Below are positions 36,180 to 47,200 of a stretch of 64,000 nucleotides of DNA, piece after piece. How positions within the stretch are numbered: the stretch's first letter is position 1; each line of letters begins with the position of its first letter. Origin of the DNA: Nageia nagi (Eukaryota > Pinophyta); contig JBITNC010000001.1 of the NCBI GenBank assembly GCA_050084985.1, positions 191,580,001 to 191,644,000 of the forward strand. Direction: 5' to 3'. The position numbers and the translations under genes are program-made. The notes under the pieces were generated by a model. The model made no database searches. It worked only from the letters and a program-made list of their open reading frames with translations, and was not told the DNA's origin.

Positions 36180-37598
36180 TAAAAGAAAAATAAATAAATG
36201 GTGTGACATGGAATGCAAAATTGCTAGAAAAAATATTAAAATTGTTCTAAATGATATAGATAAATAACATAAAATAAAAGAATATAAAATATTAGTTAAA
36301 TATATGAAACGATTATTTTTAAATCAACAACAAAGAAAACTTCTAGACTCGTCTAAACATAATTTAAAATAGTTTTGGAAAATAATTTTACTTAAAAAAA
36401 TGATAGTTGAACCACAAGTTGACTTAAATAGTTGGAATTGCTACCTCAAAAAATTGCAAATCTCTTTTCTAAATTTTGAAGAATATATTCAAGAGTTAGT
36501 ACCTCCTTTCAACCGAAAGAAAGTTTTCTCTTTAAACAATATTAAAGATGGAGTTAAAAGGTTATCAAATGGAAAGGTCAAAGATATAGAAAGTTATTAA
36601 GCAAATTTCTTTGATATTGGTACCTCTATCATTGCTCCCCATATCTAAACTCTTTTCAACACTTCTCTTAAAGAAGGATTCCCTAAGTAATGGACTAATA
36701 GCTCAATTGTTCATATTTATAAAATTGAAGACAAAAGCAACCCATCAAATTATAAAACTATTATGATAAGTCCTCTTCTTGCCAAACTCTATGGTAGTAT
36801 TATAGAAAATAAAATTAGTATTTGGATTTATAATAACAATTTAAGAGTAAAAAGAAAAACCAATTTTAGAAGCAAACATTCAATAATTGATCACCTCTTC
36901 ATTTTTTGAGTTATTATTGAAAACTATTGAAATATCAAAGGAGATTTATTTGCTTGCTTTGTAGATTTTAAAAACCATTTGGTATTGTTGCTAAGGATAA
37001 ACTCTTAAAGTGTATGGTTAATTTATATTTACCTTTTGAACTAATATTTATTGTTTTTAAACTTTATGAACAAGTTATTACCAAACTTAAAATTAATTAA
37101 GGATGATATGAGGATTTTACTTAAATAGGGTTGTCCATCTTTCCCAACTCTTTTTGGTATTCAAATATACCAACTAGAATTTTTTTTAAGAAGTTGGATG
37201 TATGGGAACTAGCCTTCATAACCTTGTTATTATTCTTCTCCTTTATGCAAATGATATTATCTAGTGAGCTAGACATTATAATGATCTAGTAAAATAATTA
37301 AATATGTTTCCAATATTTTGCAATGTATCCAAATTAATAGCTAATGTAGATAAAACCAAAATTATGATTAGTAAATCTAAAAAGGTAGCTCACCGAACAA
37401 TCCTATTTAATCATCAACCCTTAGAGATAGTTCACTCTTATAGATACTTAGATATTGACATAAATCATGAACTAAATTAGAATGTAAATGTTGAAAAATG
37501 AATCTTGTATAGGTGTAAAGACTTTTATGGCTTGGAAAACAAGTGTAAAGATGTATGACTTTACAACTAGGATCAAAGAAAACTATTTTATCTTTCCT
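36180..37598 (+). pseudogene. LINE reverse-transcriptase fragment (unit 1)
   Basis: Plus strand, several frames: a NKWCDMECKIARKNIK start, an open piece at 36400-36600 (FNRKKVFSLNNIKDGVKRLS), then SLKEGFPK and SSIVHIYKIEDKSNPSNYKT (a classic LINE RT motif), SPLLAKLYGSIIENKIS, a FRSKHSIIDHLF block, FACFVDFK, and the catalytic box YAND (37244-37255) in place of YADD. It is cut at 37598 by the duplication junction. Stops and indels make it inactive. It would directly follow the endonuclease fragment at 18140-18910. Confidence 0.85.
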
Positions 37599-37605
37599 AG
37601 GATGG

Positions 37606-38841
37606 AAAATGGTATTCTACAAAATTCTAGGCCATTCCCCCTCCTCCGCACAACTCATGCTTCCCCGACGTCGAACGTGGGTCTAGGAAGAATTTGAAAC
37701 TCATAGCTTGTGCTATCATCAATTATAAATGCATATGCTCAAGGTTTTAAAGAAGGAGCAGGGCCATCGAAAGGATGTTCCATGCGTATTATGCAGTGGG
37801 GTGAGGCCTTAGGTGCTGCCACAAGGGGGGAGATGAAGCATGGGGCAACGCAGCCACTGGGAGGAGTATTGGCGGTTTGTAAATCGCCTAGGGGTCACAG
37901 GGATAACCACCTGAGCAAAGATCCCTTAGTTTTTTATTATTATTTTATTTTTAATAATTAATGTAAATCTGGTTTTCCATTTAGGCACATAACACCTTTT
38001 GCTATAGTCACGTGTAAAGTCAAGCTTTATAATCTTTTTAAAGAATAATTCAATTCCTCTTTATGGAAATTCATATCTTTCTTATAGCTTTTATTATTGT
38101 AAATTCTCTCTTCATTTATATTTTCTTACACAAAGATTTTTTAACAACAAATTTAAGCTTAAAATCTTAAGTTAAATCTAACATAAAATTGCTTATGTAA
38201 GAAAAAAAAGCTTAAAAAGAGTTAGGTTTAGCAAAACAATTGAAAATAATAGCTTCAAAAAGAGAAAAAAACTATGCCTTAGTGGATTTTACCTCACAAG
38301 ATGAATGGAAGATCTCCAAGTATGGCTCTAATACCAAATGATAGAATTAAAAGATTCCATAACCAATATCACCTTGAAGGATTCCATAAATCTTCAACAC
38401 AAAAACATAATTTTATGCATAATAAGACACACCATGTATAGTAGTTTCTCCATCATGAGAGTATACCCATTTGCAACATCTTTTCTATTATTTGTCACAA
38501 GTGAACTCTCCTACAAATTCTTAAGAATTCTTCTACAAGAATTCTCTTACAAATTCTTACAACTCTACAAGACTAGCATTTTCATGTTTCTTCAAGTGTG
38601 TAATCTCAAGGAGAGGGCTCTCTATTTATAGACCAAACTTCTCCCATGGATTGCCCTATTAACCATTGTACAATATCATCACATGCATCACCCTTTTATC
38701 TAAGGGGCATGCTCATGAGATGGAGTGTAGGATAAGTTACATTATCATATTCACTAAATACTTAAGGTATCTAGGGATACCCTTAAGTATTAAGTGAATT
38801 ACATTAAGATACCTTATAATAATGCATTATAAATTCTTACA
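37606..38841 (-). mobile_element. Truncated copy of E1 (5' part, unit 2)
   Basis: Contains the GC-richer fragment (open 83-codon frame at 37710-37961, unchanged from unit 1), the PBS at 38324-38336 and the 5' LTR at 38339-38841. The 3' half, including the 54-bp array and 3' LTR, is absent because the duplication began inside E1. Confidence 0.8.
38339..38841 (-). repeat. E1 5' LTR, unit 2 copy
   Basis: Counterpart of 23531-24034, with about 2 % differences and the same CTTACA terminal change, followed by ATAAT. Confidence 0.8.
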
Positions 38842-39164
38842 ATAATTATTTGATTAATTTCATAGCAAAATAAGACATCATACAATATACCATTCCGTAC
38901 ACATCTAACTCTTCACAGATGAATTATTGGAGCTTTTCCACTTGAGCTATGACATTGTTGAGTCCTAGCAATGCACCCCATAGAGACCCTATCTCCTTGA
39001 GCAGAAATCCTCTACTCACTTTAACCTTATTCATTAAACTCCTAACACTTACTCTAGTTAGAGAGGTATGAGTGATGTTTAGGGATTCATTTGACTCCTC
39101 TTTTATGGCCAATTTCTCTTTTTATAACAAGTTGCATCGTCTTCTTGAAAAATTTAACCATTTT
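38842..39164 (-). pseudogene. Retroelement ORF fragment, unit 2 copy
   Basis: Counterpart of 24035-24357; the 62-codon minus-strand frame is kept at 39112-38924 with a few substitutions. Confidence 0.4.
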
Positions 39165-39597
39165 TGAATTAAATTCTAATCTTCCAAGATCTCAAGAAGA
39201 CACTTTCAATATCAATACAATAGCATAATAACTAAATCTAATCATACAAATAACACAAGATATAAAGTGGTTCTTCCCTCCTTAGGAGTACATCCACTAA
39301 CTAAGATCTTATTCTCAAGGACCTCTCTTACAAAATCTTTTCTATTTCTCACACTCAAAACCTAAGCAAAGTTTGCATTATAATTGTACAATATGAAAGA
39401 GGGGTTTCTTCTTTATTTTTAAGAAAAAATCCATTTTATATTTAATCTTTTTTTCTATTTTTAATCTTTTACCTATTTTTAATCCTTCTTCTATTTTTAT
39501 TCTCTTAATGCTTTAAGGTATCTAAAGATACTTTAAGTATTAAGTGAATTTATTTTAAAGAAAAATATTACACAACATTACATTACAAATTTTAACA
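39165..39597 (-). repeat. Copia-2 3' LTR, unit 2 copy
   Basis: Counterpart of 24358-24786; differs at about 10 positions plus a small poly(T) indel. Confidence 0.75.
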
Positions 39598-40586
39598 CTC
39601 TCCTTTAATTTAATATTAGGATAGAATGTAGAGAGAAGAAGAAATATAAACTAAGAAAGAGTTCTCCATAGAGATATAAGCGAAGATGAAAACTTTTGCA
39701 TCATTGAAAAATAAGTAAAATCTTAGTTTGAGACTCACTACAGTACCATTTGATAAAATGGTTTACAATATAATTATTAACCACAAGTAGTTTTACTATA
39801 AGTGTAGTTGATCAACACTGAGTTGACATGTGAGCCTCCATGAGCTTGCCCACTCGAAGTAAGTAATTTGCACTCTCAAGATGAAACCTGTAAGCTATAA
39901 GTAGATCATAAATAAGATCAATTAGATGCATCATATAATATTTATATAAATCATAAGATAAATGAACTAAGTAATGCTATCCATAAATTGATCAATGATG
40001 CATTATAAGTCATCATAAAGATGCTAAACCAATACTTATAATCATCTGCTGTATATTAGAAAAATATGTTGATCAATAATAGAAAGTATATGTGTATATG
40101 AATTACTCATATATGGATAACCAAATAGTGCCAATAAACACATACTAATTCCTCACATAATGATAACAAAAAATAAAATGTACCATGAGTTCTTCACATC
40201 GAGTGAACTAACCATGAAGGTGTACATTTAGATCAATACTATACAATAAAAATAGTCTCGTAGAGATGAAATTATTATCATAAATATGAATTCAACCTTC
40301 ACTCCCCTTTGAAGATAACTTCACTACCATAAGAAACTTTCAAAGTGTACACAACAAAGTTTCTAAAGTGGTTACTGAATAAATCAGGAGAGACAACATC
40401 AAATGAATAGAGCTGCAGTTGTTGCATCAAGAACTTTATTTCTGATATAATATGTTTTGATTTGAGGTATACTATAAGTTATCACTAAGATGCCAATCCC
40501 ATACTTATAGTTACCAAATTAAAGAATGTATAAACAAAGTATACAAACCAAACAAAAATTTAACAACTTTATTAAGTAGGAAGAAA
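39598..40586 (-). other. Copia-2 3' untranslated region, unit 2 copy
   Basis: Counterpart of 24787-25770. No additional content. Confidence 0.6.
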
Positions 40587-42965
40587 TTACAATGGATTCA
40601 ATAAGAATTCAACATTTACTCCTTTTTTGAGGGTAATTTCACCAACCCAATAGACTCCTTAAGCTTACAGAATTGAGCTTTACGAAGGGGCTTGATGAAT
40701 AAATCAATAGAGTTTAAGACTAATGGAAAATACTATAAGTGTAGAAGACCATATAGAACCTTCTGTTTGATGAAATGGGCTTAGATTTATACATGCTTTG
40801 TTCTTTAATAGAAAATAAGATTCTTTTGCTAAAGAAATAATTGATTGATTATCTGAAAAAATTTGAGATGGATGAACTTGCTCATACCTTATTTCTTTTA
40901 GAAGATGTATCAATTAAATGGATTCTTGAGTTGCAACTGACATTGCATAATATTCAACCTTAATAGTGGAGAGAGCAGTAGTAGGCTACTTCTTGGATGC
41001 TTAAAAGATAGCACCTGAACCAACGTTAAAATCATAAGTAAAGGTTGATTTTTATAATCTTTATGTATCCCATAGTTAAAATAAGAGAATTTTGAGAGAA
41101 CAAATGAGGGTGACTTATCATACTTGAGAGTAAGATCTTTAGTGCTCGTAACATATCTCAAAATTTACTTAATAACATTGAAGTGCTCAACATATGACTT
41201 TTGCATAAAGTGAACCATCAAATTCATAGAAAAGGGAATATCTAGCTAAGAGATAGTCAAATAAAAAAGACTAACAATTAGTTTCTTGTAAGTCATAGCA
41301 TATGGCAAATGAGAGTTGAAACTAAGAGACAAAGTGATTCCAAAAGAGACTATGATTGCAACATGCTTACACTTCTCCATTCTCAATTTTTGTAAGATAT
41401 CTAAGATATACTTAGATTAACTTATCTTAGATTAACTAAGGTAAGTACAATCTTTGTATTGATACACTTGCATACTAAGGTAGTAGTGTAATAGATCAAG
41501 ATAAGTCATTTCAAAAGTTACCTTAAGTTTGGAGATGCAATCTTATATGGAGACCATATTATTCCTTGTAATCAACAGATCATCCACAGAAAAGAATCAA
41601 GAGCAAATCTTATCCTTGATTGAGCACATAAAAATCTGTGTCAAAGAAGCATTTAAAAAATTCAATTTTCTTAAAGTATCCTGAAATCTTTTTGTACTAG
41701 GCCCTTAGTGCTTGTTTAAGTCCATACAAAGATTTTTTTAACTTGCACATAAAAGATTGTTTACCTTTCACAATAAACCTTTATGGTTAGCTTATGTAGA
41801 TCTTCACATCTAAGTCACCATTGATAAAAACACTTTTGACATCAAGTTGTAATTTTTTTCATCCCTAAACTGTTGAAAGAGCAAGGATTACCCTAATAGT
41901 AGGCATATTTTTCACTAGAGTAAAGGTTTTCTCATAATCAACTTTATATTTTTGAGCAAAATCTTTAACTACTAACATTACTTTGTATTTCTCAATCTCT
42001 CCAACTGAATTATATTTGACCTTATAAATCTATTTGTTACCAATTACATTATGTTCATTTGGATAAGGAATCAAATCTCAAATTTGATTCTTCATTAGAA
42101 TCTCATACTCTACATTTATTGCATTCATCCAACACTTATGTTTTGAAGCTTCTTTGTAAGATGAGGGCTCATTTTTGCTATCAATGTTGGTAAATAAAGA
42201 TTTAGTAATGGTCATACTCCTTGTTATATTTTGTATTAGAGAGTTTTATTCCTTAGGTGACAAATTCACAGTGACATCCAACTAGTTAGGAACAATGAAA
42301 GAATCATCACCATCATCAAGATTATCATAAGAAGCAAACTCTTTAGGTAGTTCATTAAATTTTACATCCCTTAACATAAAGATTGCATAAGAAGAAGATT
42401 GATATAGCCTATAGCCTCTATGTTGATTATCATAGCTCATAAAGATACATTTTTTAGATCTCTTATCTAGCTTCTTTTTCTCAGAAATAATAAAGGCATA
42501 GTCATCACAACCAAAGATCCTAACGTAAGAGATGTTAGGTTTATTTTTTGTACATGTCTCATACAAAGTTTTACCTTTAATTACTTTCATAAGACACCTA
42601 TTTAAGATGTAGATTGCAATATTTATAACTTCACCCTATAAGAAGCTAAGAAGATCTCTCAACATACATCTTACCATTTCTTAAATGATTCTATTCTTCC
42701 TTTTGGCTACACCATTCTCTTGAGGAGTGTAAAGGATAGTAAACTACCTTTTGATTTTATATGTGGTACAAAAATTATTGAATTCATTGCTATTATACTC
42801 ACCCCCATTATTAAATATTAACATCTTAATTTTGAATCTAGATTAATTTTCTACTAAAGATTTTAAATATTTGAACCTATCAAAGGTTTTATTTTTATGT
42901 TCTATAATATAACCAAACATCATCCTACTAAAGTCATCAATAAAGGTCAAGACATATGACGCTTC
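40587..42965 (-). pseudogene. Copia-2 pol, 3' part (unit 2, cut by Copia-1)
   Basis: Minus-strand integrase C-terminal part (open at 42590-42282), reverse transcriptase and RNase H (pieces at 41161-40910 and 40913-40704), equal to 25771-28136 of unit 1. It is interrupted at GCTTC (42961-42965) by the Copia-1 insertion; the remaining 5' part resumes at 51613. Stops and frameshifts are shared with unit 1, so it was already dead before the duplication. Confidence 0.85.
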
Positions 42966-43445
42966 TGTTAGAATTTGTAATGAAATATTGTGAATATCTA
43001 AACTCCTTGTAAATTCAATTAATCACTTAAACGTATGTAGATACCTTAAGGGATTAATTGAATTCTTTAATATGTAGACTTTGACTTTACCAAGTGGTTA
43101 GTTGGTAGGTTAAAGTTCGATGATACATTTATTGTAACCCTAACCTTACCTTTGGGTTAAAGGGAGGTTAGGGAGGTGCTCTCAAGCTATAAATAGAGGG
43201 CCTCTCCTCTTGTATCATAACTAAGTTTTTGGAGTAAGATTACTCTACTAGTTGTGTAGGAGAGGAAGAGTATAGTTGTAAGAGGGGCCTACTTGAGAAT
43301 TGAAATACTAGTTGTGGATGTACTCCCAAGGAGGGAGGAACCACATTACACTTGTGTTATCTTGTGTGAATGGTGTTATGTTGTATGATTGAGTTTTCTA
43401 GTCTTGGTCCTTGAGGATTTGTTTAGATCTAGTCTAAATCCTTCA
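42966..43445 (+). repeat. 5' LTR of Copia-1
   Basis: 480 bp, TG...CA ends. A CTATAAATAGAGG TATA box lies near 43190, with CTTGTATCATAAC just downstream as a likely transcription-start region. A GGTTAAAGGGAGGTTAGG block is shared with the fragment at 12821. Confidence 0.95.
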
Positions 43446-43447
43446 AT

Positions 43448-43459
43448 TGGTATCAGAGC
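43448..43459 (+). other. Copia-1 primer-binding site
   Basis: TGGTATCAGAGC, complementary to the 3' end of plant initiator tRNA-Met, two bases after the 5' LTR. Confidence 0.95.
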
Positions 43460-44160
43460 TTGGTGTGGAAGCTCTTCTTCTTGGTGTAGAAGCTCTTTTT
43501 GGTGTGGAAGCTCTTATTCCTTCAATTTTAAGGTCTTAGTGAGGTAAATTCCAAGAGAAGGTATAAATTTCCTCCTCATTTGGTTATTTTATGGATTATT
43601 ACATGATGTTACTAACACATTACTTGCTATGTGTTAGTCCTTTTAAATTATGATTAACAAGTTGCAATTTTTTTTACTAATCCTCTATGTTACTTGCAAT
43701 TTTTAAATTGCTATAATTCTTTTAAAAAGGGTTAGTATACAAAAATTGTATTTTTTTCATATTATATTGAACTTAAATGTATGTGTTGGTTCAATTTATC
43801 ACAACATTTGCTTAATACCAATATATGATGAAACTTGCAATATATACTAACATTACTTATGTTATTACTATTTGCTTAAAAATAGTAATATATTATTGTG
43901 AAATTTCTCATATATATACTACCATTTTTTATGTTAGTGGTAATTTTTTTTTTGGTGAGGCATGAACATTTACATAAAAAAATGAGAGGAGGATAATTTT
44001 TTGTTCTACTACAAATTTTTACATGAGGGCACAATAATATTTATATACATTTTTTGTATATCCAAAAACCAGGGAAAGGTATTTTAAAAAAAATCAAATA
44101 AGTTTTTTTTTTAAATTATCAATTTATAAATAACTACACCGTACAAAAATTATTATTCAG
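43460..44160 (+). other. Copia-1 leader, proximal part
   Basis: Starts with three GTGGAAGCTCTT-like repeats (43464-43520), then AT-rich sequence with repeated TGTTAGT words. No reading frame. Confidence 0.6.
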
Positions 44161-44890
44161 AGGGGTCAAGTAAAATATATGCGTGAATTGTTTGACAAAG
44201 TGCCTCGACGAAATGCAGTCTATGGATTGCAATGCTCAAGCAATATGCATAAAATCGGATACATTGATAAAGTTCATGAGTTATTTACCAAGATGCATGT
44301 TGCAGACATCGTTTCATGGACTGCTATGATCGTAGGATATCCACGTGCATTATTTACCAAGATGCAAACAAGAGATGCATGGACTGCACTGATCATAGGA
44401 TATGCCCCCCGTAGCCTCCTCCCTCGCCAGCTCGTCGTTTGCACACACATGGATACGTTGACAGGATCCGCCAATTATTTGACAAGCTGCATGCTTCAGA
44501 TAAAGTTTCATGCACTATAAATGATCATAGGATATGCATAAAATGGAGCATTGAACGGGTCCTCGAAATTATTTGCCAAGATGCATGATGCAGACCAAGT
44601 TTCATGACATGTAATGATTGTAGGATCTGCATAAAATGGATACGATGGCAGGCTCTGTGAAGTGTTTACCACTATGCATGATGCAGACCAAGTTTCATGA
44701 ACTGTAATAATCATTGACTATGCCCAAAATGGATACGTTGAATGGGTCCGTGAATTATTTGACACACGATGCATTGTGCAGACAGTGTTTTGTGGACTGC
44801 CCTGATCACCGAATATGCACAAACTGGATCCATTACAAGGGTCTATGTGTTGTTTATCGAGATGCCTCGCTTAACCCTTATAATCTCCTT
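44161..44890 (+). pseudogene. Captured PPR (pentatricopeptide repeat) gene fragment in Copia-1 leader
   Basis: Six to seven degenerate PPR units follow each other about 90-105 bases apart in shifting frames. The units carry the hallmarks RELFDKVPRRNAV, VHELFTKMHVADIVSWTAMIVGY, ALFTKMQTRDAWTALIIGYA, a KLHASDKVS-type unit, KMHDADQVS (twice) and RELFDTRC...WTALITEYAQTGSI; YAQNGY-like joins are visible once frames are followed. The VSWTAMI-x-GYAQNG signature is that of the PLS class, whose members act in organelle RNA editing and processing. There are stops in most units and no mitochondrial or plastid targeting region, so it cannot work as a PPR protein. It sits between PBS and gag on the same strand as the element, so it travels in the genomic RNA. 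Copia-2, the close relative, shows no such segment in its leader. Confidence 0.8.
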
Positions 44891-45130
44891 CCTCCCTCAT
44901 CGACCTGTCTCCATGAATTGGGTGGTCAACCACTGTCTGGCCGCCCCATGCGACCTCCATCGCCCTATGTGGCCTCCTCGGTGCCTTGGACTCCCTCTGC
45001 CGCCCAGCCTCTCCCCCTCCACGTGGCTTACCTTGGCCACCTTCCCATTTTTTTTCAACCATAAGTTGTTGAGCCTTAATTTTTTTTTACCCACTACACA
45101 TTTGATTTGATTTTTTATGTCAAGGTCAAA
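44891..45130 (+). other. C-rich segment after the PPR fragment
   Basis: A C-rich stretch (CGCCCCATGCGACCTCCATCG and similar) gives open frames on both strands because it is poor in A/T. No protein family is recognised; it may be the counterpart of the GC-rich island in the Copia-2 leader, or the tail of the captured segment. Confidence 0.4.
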
Positions 45131-46274
45131 ATTAAACATTTAAGGTTTTTTCCCTAAGTCTTTTTTAAGTCAACAAAGGACAATTTTACTTAAAATGCAT
45201 ATTTCAAAGACCTTTTTTTTAGGGATAACACCTTAAGTGCAAAGAAGGGGGGAACCATCCTTTAAACATAATTTTTTAGCATCCAAGTTTTAGCACTTTA
45301 AGGAAAAACGGGGGAATTTTTATAATTTTTTACTTAAATCTTTATGGATCTTGCATGCTAAGTTTATAATGCATGCCTCTTAACCTTGTTAGGAATCAAG
45401 CATGCTTAGTACTTAAAATTTTAAGTTAAATAATGCATGATGCATGTTTATTACTTAATTTTAAGTCATGGAATAATACATGTTTAAGTTATGGATTAAT
45501 TCTAAGTAGGACTTAGCCTTTGTAAAATTCATTATTTTTGAACTTGAGCAAAAATATGAAAAATGTAAAAGTCCTTTAGGGGTTAGTACAAAACCCATTG
45601 GACTCTTAAGGTTTCAAGTTCGTGTGGATGGAGTATTTTCACTTTACTTTATATTTTTGCACATTTGCTTTATACTTGCAAATATGTAAAATATTGAAAG
45701 TAACCCCTAAAATGAACACATCCACATGTATTTTTCCACAACATGACTTGTTTGGGGAGCCACGAGGTGAGGACAGGTTAGACTGGAGCCTTTTTAGTTC
45801 GAAGACCCAAGTGGTGGTAAGTCCGTCTTAATTGCCCCTAAGACCTCTATTGGATTGGACATAACTCTATTAGATGGATAGGCATGTGTGTAGTGATACC
45901 ACATGTCCGCACGTCCATTCAGGGATTATCCTGATAACCTAGGAGGAAAATTGAAAACCTTAACAAGATAATTAAAATGGTCAGTCCAAGATACGTCAGA
46001 TCCTTGGAAAATAGTTAGTACTTCTCCTTGTGAGAGTATATTACTGACCAAGGTGAACTGGTTGAGGACTGGTAGTACCTAGGCTCCACCTTGCGGGCAT
46101 CCAGGTGAAGGCCTAATTCTATACAAGAAAATAACCTCAACTTTATCCTTCTATGGATCGTGGGTTATAAGTTTACACATGTGGGACATGTTTACTTATT
46201 AGATGTTTTATATGTATAGATGGAAAATTGTAAAAGTTTGCATTCTTATTGCATATTTACTTTTTTTTGTAGCA
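45131..46274 (+). other. Copia-1 leader, distal part
   Basis: Collinear with the leader of Copia-2 (29623-31160, opposite strand). No coding sequence; a poly(T) run lies just before the gag ATG. Confidence 0.7.
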
Positions 46275-47200
46275 ATGGTTGAAACCTTCATTCCCAAGCA
46301 TATACTCGATGGTTCCAACTTTGGAATATGGGAACCTCATATAAAAGCTGAGTTACAAGCAAGGAAGCTATGGCAGACAGTTAATGAAGACTTGATCACT
46401 CCTACCAATGAGAAGGCTCTTGAAGTATACAACTCAAAGAATGAGTTAGCAACTTCAATGATTTATCGTGCAGTTTCAAATGACGTCCTTCTCACGATCA
46501 CTTCTTCAATATCAACAAAGGAAGCTTGGGATAGACTAAAGAAAATTTACCTTGGGTCAAAATTTTCAAGGAGGTTCACCATTCTACAAAAGTTGTTGCA
46601 ATATCGTCAAGGTGAAAATGAAAGTGCTTCTATCTACTTGAACAAAATCATTGACCTCAGGACACAACTGGTTGGCTATGGGTGCAACTGGATCAATGAT
46701 GAGTTCATGGTCTTCATCATTCTTCAAACCTTACTACAAAGTTCAGTAACTTTGTCACGGTTATGGAAACAAGGCTCGATGATGAAGAAGATGTCATCTC
46801 TCTTGATAACCTTTCTAGACTCCTTCTAAAGCATGAGAAAACTTTGAACAAGAAAATGTTGAACCTTTCTCCAAAGGACAATAGCATTGCTCTAGGAGCA
46901 ACCAAAACTCCTTTCAAGAAGAAGTTCAAAAATTATAAATTCAAAGATAACAAGTCCTCATCTACCTTCAGGAAGTATGAGAAAAAGGGCAATAATAATG
47001 GCAACTTCAAGCAAAGGAATGACAAAGCTGGATCAAGTAATCCAACACCTCAGGAAAAGTTTGATGGAAATTGTAACTTTTGTGGCATCTTTGGGTACAA
47101 AGAGTATGATTATCGTATAAAGAAATTTGCTCAAAAAGGCAAGGGAAATGCAAATGTGAGAAATTTCAATAATAGAAAGAAGAACAAGCATACTGCTACT
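46275..47200 (+). pseudogene. Copia-1 gag (frameshifted)
   Basis: Starts MVETFIPKHILDGSNFGIWE at 46275 and shows the UBN2/Copia-gag pattern: ISTKEAWDRLKKIYLG, FTILQKLLQYRQGE, YLNKIIDLRTQLVGYG. A one-base loss near 46750 shifts the frame; the protein continues at 46763 (METRLDDEED...). The zinc knuckle at 47072-47113 reads C-x2-C-x4-Y-x4-Y, so the His and last Cys of CX2CX4HX4C are replaced by Tyr. Gag would package the RNA in virus-like particles; both defects argue against function. Confidence 0.88.

Larger units (their letters stand above)
22798..37598 (+). repeat. Tandem duplication, unit 1 (~14.8 kb)
   Basis: Collinear with 37606-60898 once the 8.65-kb Copia-1 insert is removed. The left edge is at ATGCAAAATGG (the unit 2 counterpart reads ATGGAAAATGG); the right edge is in LINE sequence near TTTCCT at 37598. 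By eye the units differ at about 1-2 % of positions, with small indels and one ~170-bp deletion in unit 2 (counterpart of 31390-31560). Confidence 0.95.

Noticed and set aside
44161-44890. A working PPR gene with its own promoter
   Set aside because: Most units contain stops or frame changes, there is no targeting peptide, and it lies inside the transcribed leader of Copia-1.
44871-45139. Minus-strand frames rich in Gly/Arg
   Set aside because: They are antisense to a C-rich stretch with few A/T and therefore few stops; no family pattern.
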